This document shows positions 1 through 5,835 of a stretch of DNA of 8,325 nt, piece after piece. The notes under the pieces are model-generated. The model saw only the letters and a program-made list of their open reading frames with translations. It was not told where the DNA came from and did no database searches. The stretch's first letter is position 1. Each line of letters starts with the position of its first letter. Source of the stretch: Loki-b32 sp048941605 (GTDB taxonomy: Archaea > Asgardarchaeota > Lokiarchaeia > Sigyniarchaeales > SOKP01); contig JBHLNL010000156.1 of assembly GCA_048941605.1 (NCBI GenBank), positions 1 through 8,325 of the forward strand. Reading direction: 5' to 3'. A program made the position numbers and the translations under genes.

Positions 1-1210
1 TTATCAATTCTGCGAGTAATTTTTCATTCTTACCTTTTTTATTAATTATAACATAAGATAAAAGTATTAATACTATTAACAAGACAGAAATAAAAGAAAA
101 AAATTTCATTTGAAATGAATAAATAGTCTCAAGGAAATCATCCTTTAAACTTAGACTTAATATTAACGTTTTATTATCTAAAAAAGAAGTTCCATTAAAG
201 ATTATGCAAATAGTAAACTCTTGACACGCAAGATTAGAGACAAAAGAATTTTGGGAAATTAGAATTGTTATAAAACCAAATTCATCGGTTTTATTTTCAT
301 TCATAAATGTTAATGTGTTGTTATCAAAAATTTTTATAAGTAAGTTATGATCTGCTAGCGGTTTTACAGATTGATTAAAATAATAATAACAATATAGCCT
401 TATTTCTAAATCCTCACTGTCTTCTAAGTTATTGTTGAATTTTATAATATCAATAATTAAATCATTCTTTTCAATAAAAATTTCATAAATAAATTTAGAG
501 TCATTATAAACCTGATTATTAGATACTGAAAAAATTAGAAAATTCTGCCCTAGGTTACAATGATTAATGGATGATAAATGAATAAGAATTGCTCCTGACA
601 TATTTGTTGTGTAATTTTGTTGATGGATTATTAAATTATTAAAAGCAATCATAAATTGGATAGTTTGATTATTTAAAGGATGATTTATTTCATTTGTCAA
701 ATCATAAAATTTTGCTATCATGGACAAATTTTCACCTAATTTTAAATATTCATTATATCCTAATAGCTCACATACTATATTTCTTTTCATTATTTTAATT
801 TCTAATGATTCCAGGTAAGTAGATATTGTATTTGAAGTATCTATTTGAAAATAAAAAAGATAAAACTTAATAAAGAGTATATAGGAGGAGTTTGTAAAAT
901 CTAAATTTAAATTCTCGGTATTTATTGTCCAATTTTTTATAAAAATTCCAATTTGGTTATATTTTGAAGAATTCCATATGATTTGATCAAAAATATCTAA
1001 TATATGAATTTGAATATAAGCAATTTCATTAATAGTGCTGTAATATAATTCCCAAGAGGCATTAATTTTGATATCTTCATTAATGTAATATTCTGTTTGA
1101 TTTGTTTCTAATCTTATTAAATCGCAATTAAAAGCGTTTACAAAATTGATCACACTGAAAAATTCTACAAGTATCAAAAGCGGAAATATAAAAATATATT
1201 TTTTTTTCAC
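1..1210 (-). CDS. Secreted, C-terminally membrane-anchored protein of unknown function (3' end beyond the window)
   Basis: An uninterrupted reading frame of 403 codons runs from GTG at 1210 to the left edge. Residues 1-26 form a classical signal peptide: MKKK, a hydrophobic core, then VNA followed by FNC, a plausible signal peptidase site. A long polar, Asn/Ile/Tyr-rich ectodomain of about 340 residues follows. A membrane segment (about residues 370-389, FFSFISVLLIVLILL) is followed by basic residues (INKKGK), which predicts a type I topology with an outside ectodomain and a short tail or cytoplasmic domain off the window. An in-frame TAG lies nine codons upstream and no ATG intervenes, so GTG is the best start. 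I recognise no family; the ectodomain may be made of beta-sandwich domains, but this is a guess. It is divergent from eS17. The frame is easy to miss because it has no stop in the window and a GTG start. Confidence 0.8.
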   Translation of the reverse strand, partial: MKKKYIFIFPLLILVEFFSVINFVNAFNCDLIRLETNQTEYYINEDIKINASWELYYSTINEIAYIQIHILDIFDQIIWNSSKYNQIGIFIKNWTINTENLNLDFTNSSYILFIKFYLFYFQIDTSNTISTYLESLEIKIMKRNIVCELLGYNEYLKLGENLSMIAKFYDLTNEINHPLNNQTIQFMIAFNNLIIHQQNYTTNMSGAILIHLSSINHCNLGQNFLIFSVSNNQVYNDSKFIYEIFIEKNDLIIDIIKFNNNLEDSEDLEIRLYCYYYFNQSVKPLADHNLLIKIFDNNTLTFMNENKTDEFGFITILISQNSFVSNLACQEFTICIIFNGTSFLDNKTLILSLSLKDDFLETIYSFQMKFFSFISVLLIVLILLSYVIINKKGKNEKLLAELI

Positions 1211-1230
1211 AGCATATTTTTCTAGCTTAA

Positions 1231-1240
1231 TCTATAAAAA
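1231..1240 (-). promoter_or_regulatory. TATA box for the secreted protein, probably leaderless
   Basis: On the minus strand TTTTTATAGA is centred about 26 nt upstream of the GTG at 1210. That is the usual archaeal TATA-to-start-site distance, so the transcript probably begins at or next to the start codon. No Shine-Dalgarno sequence is visible, which fits a leaderless mRNA. Confidence 0.45.
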
Positions 1241-1317
1241 CCCATATAATTCCAAAAAAATTTATTTTACCAAATATTTAATTACAAAATAAGAAAATTT
1301 TGATAAAAGTAATTAAG

Positions 1318-1512
1318 ATGGGTAAAGTAAGAACAGTTTTAATTAAAAATGTGTCAAAAGAATTGATAAACAAATATCCAAATGTGTTTACGATCGATTT
1401 TGAAACAAATAAAAAAATATTAGATAAATATCTTGAAATAGATTCAAAGCACCTTAGGAACAGAATCTCAGGATATATAGTAAATTTATTAAAAATTAAA
1501 GAAAAAGAGTAA
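1318..1512 (+). CDS. rps17e: Small ribosomal subunit protein eS17 (S17e)
   Basis: A 64-residue basic protein of the small ribosomal subunit, found in archaea and eukaryotes and absent from bacteria. Family hallmarks are the N-terminal MGKVRT, the segment TIDFETNKKILDKY in the middle, and the C-terminal LRNRISGYIVNLLK helix. The length matches archaeal eS17 (about 60-70 residues). The start is the ATG at 1318, where the family normally begins; a TTG at 1300 would add only MIKVIK and is disfavoured. TATA-like stretches lie at about 1260-1268 and 1275-1284. The p27-type zinc ribbon gene follows 70 nt downstream. Confidence 0.93.
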   Translation: MGKVRTVLIKNVSKELINKYPNVFTIDFETNKKILDKYLEIDSKHLRNRISGYIVNLLKIKEKE

Positions 1513-1529
1513 ACATTCTAAAATAAAGA

Positions 1530-1537
1530 TTTAAATA
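1530..1537 (+). promoter_or_regulatory. TATA box for the p27-type zinc ribbon gene
   Basis: TTTAAATA is preceded by purine-rich AAAGA (BRE-like). Its centre is about 26 nt upstream of position 1560, leaving a leader of about 23 nt before the ATG at 1583. It suggests the zinc ribbon gene can be transcribed independently of eS17, although read-through is also possible. Confidence 0.35.
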
Positions 1538-1582
1538 ATTTTTAAAACAACAGGGATAAAAATAAACGATAATATAAAAAAA

Positions 1583-1960
1583 ATGGCAGATCTTCTTAGA
1601 TCTGGAAATACTATGCTTAATATGGCTTGTCCAGTTTGTAATAACCCAATCTTCAGAAATAAAGATGGAAATATTTTCTGTCCAACATGCAACCGAAATG
1701 TACTAATTGTTAATAATGACTCTCAGCAAAATGTTAACATTAAAAAGGATATGATTTATAATAAAGAACAGGAAAATTCACACTATATAACTCATAACGT
1801 GTTATTAAATTCTTTACAGAATACTTTATTTGAAAAAATAGAAATACTTACCCAAAAATTAAAAGAAGAAACACAGCTACAAGTAATTGAATCTTATACA
1901 AAGATTTTGTTAAATTGTCTTGAAATTATAAATAAAATCAGAACTAATAAAGAATTTTAA
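1583..1960 (+). CDS. Autoantigen p27 / ZNRD2-type zinc ribbon protein
   Basis: A 125-residue protein of the Sjogren syndrome/scleroderma autoantigen 1 family (p27, ZNRD2), widespread in archaea. The N-terminus MADLLRSGNTML is close to the family consensus and leads into a zinc ribbon with Cys16-x2-Cys19 and Cys33-x2-Cys36 (CPVC and CPTC). Residues 40-75 are a low-complexity linker. The C-terminal part (about 76-122) is predicted helical, with heptad-like leucine and isoleucine spacing, and may mediate oligomerisation. The molecular role in archaea is not established. The gene ends 84 nt before the 3' end of the convergent tRNA gene. Confidence 0.85.
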   Translation: MADLLRSGNTMLNMACPVCNNPIFRNKDGNIFCPTCNRNVLIVNNDSQQNVNIKKDMIYNKEQENSHYITHNVLLNSLQNTLFEKIEILTQKLKEETQLQVIESYTKILLNCLEIINKIRTNKEF

Positions 1961-2044
1961 GGATGTAATCGCTTTACCAGATTTGTTTATAATTTAAATT
2001 AATCTACTGAAAAATTAAGTATAAATATAACACCAACAAATTAA

Positions 2045-2156
2045 TGCTTCTGCCGGGATTTGAACCCGGGTTCCGAGGGTGAGAGCCTCGTATGCTTAAT
2101 CCTAATTACAGTTTATGAAAAACTATAATAGATTGACCAGACTACACTACAGAAGC
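2045..2156 (-). tRNA. tRNA-Glu (anticodon CTC) with an intron in the D-arm/anticodon-arm junction
   Basis: Read on the minus strand, the acceptor stem GCTTCTG pairs with CAGAAGC, discriminator A is at 2045, and the T arm is CCGGG-TTCAAAT-CCCGG. The anticodon arm is CGAGG-CTCTCAC-CCTCG with anticodon CTC at 2083-2081. The four-base variable loop (GAAC) and the D-arm GTGTAGTCTGGTCAATC are typical of archaeal tRNA-Glu. The anticodon loop is intact; about 38 extra bases (roughly 2091-2128) sit between positions 26 and 27. Removing them leaves a 74-nt tRNA. CCA is not encoded. A TATA-like stretch on the minus strand lies at about 2194-2206. Confidence 0.9.
2091..2128 (-). other. Non-canonical tRNA intron
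   Basis: The intron boundary can slide by two bases because TA occurs both at the exon 1 end and at the intron end. On the minus strand the intron folds into a hairpin (ATAGTTT with AAACTGT, loop TTCAT, extended by TT/AA), and exon 1 AATCTA can pair with intron TAGGATT. That forms a long stem near the 5' splice site. I could not draw a strict bulge-helix-bulge at the 3' side. A relaxed motif processed by the splicing endonuclease is likely. Confidence 0.7.
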
Positions 2157-2334
2157 AGAAAAAGTGTATTTTACTTTTATTCTAAAACGCTAGTATTATT
2201 AAATTTATGTAATTTAAAAAATTTAATATAATCCAAATTCTTTAATTTTTGCCTTAAAAAATCATTATAAATGAATAAATAAAATTATTTATAACTAAAT
2301 CTGTGATGTTCACTCAAAATTTTTAAAATAATTA

Positions 2335-3357
2335 TTATATCATAAAAATTGGCTTTAAAAGATTCACATAGTGGTCTCTAATAGAATACTCCGCAATGTT
2401 GGTGGCTTCAGAAATGATTTTTTGTGTTAATATTGCTTTTTGACTATAATCTCTTGCTAATAATTTATCTGCGAGGTATATAATTGCTCCAGTTAAAATA
2501 AAAGGATTTCTACCCCCTCTTTGCCCTAATGGTAATTCTTTTAGAACTTCACGACACTTTATTAATAACTTATTTTGAAAATCATTTTTAGACCATATTG
2601 CTTTTTTCTTCAAGAGTCTTTCTTTTAGATATTTATGCTTAATCACTTCATCTATTAGTCTAATGAGGTAATCTTCACTTCGATGAGGTGTTGAATCGTC
2701 ATTAAGATGATGTTTATACTTAATTCCATCTCTTAAAATTAATCTGGGATTAACTCTATGTCCAAAATTTTGAAAAGCCTCTGATATTTCATTTATAGTT
2801 ATAGGAGCATTATGATATTCTTTTCTTGCTGAGAAAAAAATACAAAAAGCAATAAGAGAGATATTATTTATAACTTTTTCTTCAGTTTTAATAATTTTTT
2901 TATAATAATAAGCAGCATTATTTCTTATATTTTTATTAAGATTGAGGTATAACGAAATTTTATTTAAAATATTAAAAACTCTATATTCTGTTTCGTGATT
3001 TTTAATACGTAAAAATTGGGCATAGTTTTTTTTTAATCTCCTAAATAATTTTTGTTCATTCGGAGGTAAAAGTTTTCCATTTCTATCTTTTAAGTATTTA
3101 GTTTTTTCATAATCTATAAATGAGCCTAATCCCCCTATGAAATCTGTTCGTTCTCCTAAAGCTACATATTGCTTACTCAAACTATTTTTGTTTTTTAAAT
3201 CATTAAATATGAAAGCAGATTCTTTAAAAAAATTGTTAATTACTAATCCACATTCTTTACAGATTTTTTCAAAGCTATTTACAATTATTTTTCCTTGACA
3301 TTCGGGACACTTTTCACTTTCTTCTTGATTGAATTCAATATTACTAATAGTTATCAC
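2335..3357 (-). CDS. tfb: Transcription initiation factor B (TFB, TFIIB homologue), divergent
   Basis: TFB bridges TBP-bound promoter DNA and RNA polymerase and sets the start site. The 340-residue product has an N-terminal zinc ribbon (Cys17-x2-Cys20, Cys33-x2-Cys36) and a reader/linker region with GLGSFIDYEK, equivalent to the GLSTVIDW-type segment of other TFBs. Two cyclin folds follow. The first spans about 90-190. The second spans about 240-335 and carries the typical GRNPFILTGAIIYLADKLL and TQKIISEATNIAEYSIRDHY segments. It is somewhat longer than typical TFB (about 300), mainly through a Lys-rich insert between the cyclin repeats. The start is GTG at 3357, with no Shine-Dalgarno motif. 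The divergence suggests a specialised paralogue, since many archaea carry several TFBs. It is transcribed alone. Confidence 0.88.
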   Translation of the reverse strand: MITISNIEFNQEESEKCPECQGKIIVNSFEKICKECGLVINNFFKESAFIFNDLKNKNSLSKQYVALGERTDFIGGLGSFIDYEKTKYLKDRNGKLLPPNEQKLFRRLKKNYAQFLRIKNHETEYRVFNILNKISLYLNLNKNIRNNAAYYYKKIIKTEEKVINNISLIAFCIFFSARKEYHNAPITINEISEAFQNFGHRVNPRLILRDGIKYKHHLNDDSTPHRSEDYLIRLIDEVIKHKYLKERLLKKKAIWSKNDFQNKLLIKCREVLKELPLGQRGGRNPFILTGAIIYLADKLLARDYSQKAILTQKIISEATNIAEYSIRDHYVNLLKPIFMI

Positions 3358-3375
3358 TTTAACATTTGAATTTTA

Positions 3376-3399
3376 AATTTAAGATTTTAAGCTTAAATT
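3376..3399. repeat. AT-rich inverted repeat in the TFB promoter region
   Basis: AATTTAAG at 3376-3383 is mirrored by CTTAAATT at 3392-3399 with an 8-nt spacer. It lies 20-40 nt upstream of the TFB GTG and overlaps the region where its TATA box should be (minus-strand TAATATAATTTAAG). It could be an operator, but the composition is simple enough for chance. Confidence 0.3.
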
Positions 3400-3435
3400 A
3401 TATTAATTTTGTAGAATAATAATACCGCTTACAGA

Positions 3436-3462
3436 ATTGTTCTTTCTATGAAATAGAACAAT
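3436..3462. repeat. Perfect inverted repeat between the TFB and RHH-like genes (possible operator or hairpin)
   Basis: ATTGTTCT (3436-3443) and AGAACAAT (3455-3462) form a perfect 8-bp inverted repeat with an 11-nt spacer. A second, overlapping one, TTCTAT-GAA-ATAGAA (3444-3458), allows an alternative hairpin. The element sits in the 234-nt divergent gap between the TFB gene and the small plus-strand gene. No T-run follows, so a regulator-binding site fits better than a terminator. Confidence 0.45.
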
Positions 3463-3591
3463 AATCTTGAGGGAAAGAGAGAGCAGATCAAAAGTAAAAA
3501 AAATAGGAATTTAAAATATTCAATTTTGACATATATTAATTTAAAATAGAAATTTGTAATGATAGATTTTGTGTTTGAAAAAACTTAAATT

Positions 3592-3834
3592 ATGATAAGT
3601 AAAACATCCAATAATATAGGAAAGATTAAAAATATTTCAATAAGCAATTGTAAATTATTGGAAAATATTATAAAAACACTTAAACACAAGATAAGAGGGC
3701 AGCGAGAAATAATGTATTCAGATATCATAAATTTAATTATTAGAGAGGGCTTAATGGGGGAAAATCATAAAAAAATAATTTTATGGTGTAACTACAAAAT
3801 TAGACTTGGAAAAACTTACGTAGAATTTGAATAA
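3592..3834 (+). CDS. Small protein, possible ribbon-helix-helix DNA-binding protein
   Basis: An 80-residue basic protein that I cannot assign firmly. Residues 12-18 (KIKNISI) could be the beta-strand of a ribbon-helix-helix fold. Residues 20-36 form a first amphipathic helix, and MYSDIINLIIREGL (about 41-54) closely resembles the second helix of RHH repressors and antitoxins (pattern YSDvIn.LireGL). A short tail containing Trp and Cys follows. If this is right, the gene encodes a dimeric DNA-binding protein. The linker between the helices (HKIRGQREI) is longer than usual. A TATA-like stretch (ATATTAATTTAAAAT) lies about 45-60 nt upstream. No toxin gene is adjacent. Confidence 0.55.
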   Translation: MISKTSNNIGKIKNISISNCKLLENIIKTLKHKIRGQREIMYSDIINLIIREGLMGENHKKIILWCNYKIRLGKTYVEFE

Positions 3835-3967
3835 AAATTTATATATCTAACAAATCTAAGAATTATTTTTAAATAAAACTTTTATACAAAAAGTTAAAAT
3901 ATCCCAAAGGAATTATAAATACTAAATTATAATAATACCTATTAATATATTTTAATAAAAATCAATA

Positions 3968-4005
3968 GAATATTTCGTCAAGTAAATTCTCCACGAAAAA
4001 TATTC
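3968..4005. repeat. Imperfect inverted repeat upstream of the plus-strand GTPase gene
   Basis: GAATATTTCGT (3968-3978) pairs with ACGAAAAATATTC (3993-4005), giving 11 bp with two bulged A residues and a 14-nt loop. It begins about 90 nt before the GTPase start, so it would be either an operator or a leader hairpin. The 222-nt gap holds no reading frame that I would call a gene. Confidence 0.35.
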
Positions 4006-4056
4006 AAAGGAACGATTTTTTTACTTTAAAATTTAATAATTAAGGGAAGATTCTTA

Positions 4057-4743
4057 ATGGTACGGTTTACAGCAGATCATAAGGTATATATAAAAATCTT
4101 ATATTGGGGGATGGCGGGATCAGGAAAAACAACAATTGTAGATACACTTTATAGGTTTACTAAAGAAAATGAACAAGATATTGAACCTACAGGAAATTTA
4201 ACAAAAATCTCGATGGCATCCGGATCTACTTTATATTTTGATAGAGGAATTTTTCAATCAACAAAACAAAAAAGTCGAGGAAAAGTTTTTTATCATGTAT
4301 ATACTGTTGCAGGTCAGAGAAGGTTTTCACCTTTAAGAAAGAAGATATTTAAAGGAACAGATGGAGTTATATTTACTGTTGATTCACAAACACATTTTTT
4401 TGAAGATAATATAGAATCTTTAAAAGAATTGAAAAATGTTACAAGAGGTAAATTAATTAAAGAAATTCCTCTAATAGTAATGCTTAATAAACAGGATCTT
4501 ACAGAGGTTATTGGGGAGGAAGATTTCAAGCAAGTGTTAAAAGATGAAAAACTTTGGTATGAACCAGATCATGAACTTTACATTTGGAATCCTATAATTT
4601 ATAAAACTTGTGCTTTATACGAGCAAAGAAAGAATGTTTATCGTAGTTTCTCTGAATGTGCTAGAAGAACAGGGTTATATCAGATTTATGGTGATGGAGA
4701 AGCACCTATTGGAGATAATTTTAAAGAATTTCGTGAATTTTAA
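4057..4743 (+). CDS. MglA-like small GTPase (Ras superfamily)
   Basis: A 228-residue GTP-binding switch protein, expected at the cytosolic face or in the cytosol. G1/P-loop is GMAGSGKT (18-25). G3 is TVAGQ (83-87), with Thr instead of the Ras Asp, as in the TVPGQ motif of bacterial MglA. G4 is NKQD (144-147), and G5 is probably TCA (184-186). The stretch IFKGTDGVIFTVDSQ (97-111) followed by EDNIESLKELK is diagnostic for the MglA group rather than Arf or Rab. No lipidation motif is visible. It carries an insert between G1 and G3 (about 46-77) and a long C-terminal extension (from about 188). The start ATG is preceded by AAGGGAAG as a possible ribosome-binding site. A run of six T (4745-4750) directly after the stop may terminate it. 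It probably works with roadblock-type partners such as the one nearby. Confidence 0.88.
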   Translation: MVRFTADHKVYIKILYWGMAGSGKTTIVDTLYRFTKENEQDIEPTGNLTKISMASGSTLYFDRGIFQSTKQKSRGKVFYHVYTVAGQRRFSPLRKKIFKGTDGVIFTVDSQTHFFEDNIESLKELKNVTRGKLIKEIPLIVMLNKQDLTEVIGEEDFKQVLKDEKLWYEPDHELYIWNPIIYKTCALYEQRKNVYRSFSECARRTGLYQIYGDGEAPIGDNFKEFREF

Positions 4744-4744
4744 A

Positions 4745-4750
4745 TTTTTT
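4745..4750 (+). terminator. T-run terminator after the plus-strand GTPase gene
   Basis: TTTTTT starts two bases after the TAA stop. Archaeal intrinsic termination needs only a short oligo-T tract, and no preceding hairpin is required. In so AT-rich a sequence this is weak evidence. Confidence 0.3.
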
Positions 4751-4827
4751 AGCCCACTCTCAATTTATAGTTTCAAACATACTCACGTTACCCTATTTTC
4801 CTAATTAATTAAAAAAGTATCTAATTA

Positions 4828-5237
4828 TTGAAAAGAATAAAAGGAGTTAAACAGGTTGTAATTATTCGATGAAAAAAACTAGACAAGGATGATCTACAAT
4901 AAGTAGGAATGATAACTTATAGTTACTTTGAGGATTATAAAAACCTAAACTCCACCTAAAAAATTTTATGTGATATAAAAAAAAATATAAAAGTTCTTCT
5001 TCATTTAGTGTGAGTAAATTAAAAAAATGATGTGAACAAAAGACGGGTTTATATAACAATATAAAGGAAAAATTACCAAAACAGTTTTCAATTTTTCAAC
5101 TAATGAGCATTCTAGGAATTGACGCTTTAGAAGTACGTAAAGTTAGAAATTTATTAAAACAATTCTATTTACAAGGATTTATAAAAAGAATCTCAAAAAA
5201 TATGTATCAAAAGGTTGAAAATAAAAATAAAACCTAA
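4828..5237 (+). pseudogene. Decayed gene with an intact 3' winged-helix segment
   Basis: Protein-like sequence continues on the plus strand but changes frame once and is broken by stops. From TTG at 4828 one frame reads MKRIKGVKQVVIIR, meets TGA at 4870 and TAA at 4900, then reads MITYSYFEDYKNLNST up to TAA at 4957. The next frame then carries on with LKNFM, TGA at 4971, YKKKYKSSSSFSVSKLKK, TGA at 5028, then CEQKTGLYNN and an uninterrupted stretch to TAA at 5235-5237. The last 60 residues look like a winged helix (FSIFQLMSILGI, then VRKVRNLLKQFYLQGFI, then a wing around KRISKNMYQKV). All three TGAs sit where Trp would fit. A short intact ORF from ATG at 5103 (44 residues, with TTTATATAA at 5048-5056 as a possible TATA box) could still be expressed. 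The end overlaps the convergent GTPase gene by 4 nt. A 490-nt gap otherwise has no gene. Confidence 0.45.
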
Positions 5238-5827
5238 TTATTAATACTCAGATTAATCCTCAATTGTGGGAAAATGAACTTGATTAGTTCACTAAAAGAA
5301 TCTAATACTCCTTTTCCTTCTATTGCTATTGTTTTCTTAAAAGAAATATGTTTAAACCTATCAAGATCTATATTTGATAAAAATCCATTCTTTTCTAGTT
5401 TCTGTAAACCAAATAAATCACATTTATTCAATGAGATTACTATAGGAATGTTATAAAATTCTGATCCAAAAACTGTTTTTAATTCATTCCAAGATCTAAT
5501 ATTATGTTCAAGACATATTATTTGAGAATCAACTACAAAAATTAATCCATCCACTCCATTTAAAGTCGCTGGACGAGTACTTGCATAAAAATCTTGACCT
5601 GTTGCAGAATAGATTAAAAATTTTAAATTCCATTCAACCCCCTTGAATTGTAATACCCCAAAATCAAAGAATAAAGTACGACCAACTGAACTGTCAATAG
5701 ATTTGACAGTATGTTCTTTTTTAAAATAAGAAAAAAGAGATTTGATTGATGTGGATTTTCCTGACATTGCAGGACCATAATATACAATCTTAACTTGTAA
5801 GGTTTTATCCTCATAATTAAAAATCAT
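5234..5827 (-). CDS. MglA-like small GTPase of the roadblock operon
   Basis: A 197-residue Ras-superfamily GTPase. From the ATG at 5827, G1 is GPAMSGKS (18-25). The MglA-typical segment GRTLFFDFG (49-57) contains the likely switch I Thr51. G3 is SATGQ (74-78), lacking the canonical Asp. LNGVDGLIFVVDSQ (89-102) and G4 NKCD (134-137) follow, and AIEGKGV serves as the G5-region motif near residue 170. A TTG at 5845 would add six residues and overlap the upstream gene; the family begins with a few residues before the first strand, so the ATG is preferred. Only 8 nt separate it from the upstream stop, so translation is probably coupled. It is the last gene of a three-gene operon and ends in TAG. 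It is related to, but clearly diverged from, the plus-strand GTPase (4057-4743). The adjoining roadblock protein is its probable regulator. Confidence 0.88.
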   Translation of the reverse strand: MIFNYEDKTLQVKIVYYGPAMSGKSTSIKSLFSYFKKEHTVKSIDSSVGRTLFFDFGVLQFKGVEWNLKFLIYSATGQDFYASTRPATLNGVDGLIFVVDSQIICLEHNIRSWNELKTVFGSEFYNIPIVISLNKCDLFGLQKLEKNGFLSNIDLDRFKHISFKKTIAIEGKGVLDSFSELIKFIFPQLRINLSINN

Positions 5828-5835
5828 GATATTTT

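Noticed and set aside
1300..1317. Upstream TTG start for eS17
   Set aside because: The ATG at 1318 gives the canonical MGKVRT N-terminus; the six extra residues have no family support.
4610..4804. 64-residue plus-strand frame overlapping the GTPase 3' end
   Set aside because: It lies in another frame of the GTPase gene with low-complexity sequence after it.
4870..5030. UGA read as Trp or selenocysteine in a functional gene
   Set aside because: TAA codons and a frameshift in the same stretch, and TGG used as Trp in all intact genes, make simple decay more likely; no selenocysteine insertion element was found.
4862..5059. 65-residue minus-strand frame
   Set aside because: It is antisense to the decayed gene, Phe-rich from complementing A-runs, and has no recognisable features.
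5274..5456. 60-residue plus-strand frame inside the minus-strand GTPase
   Set aside because: Shadow of a well supported gene.
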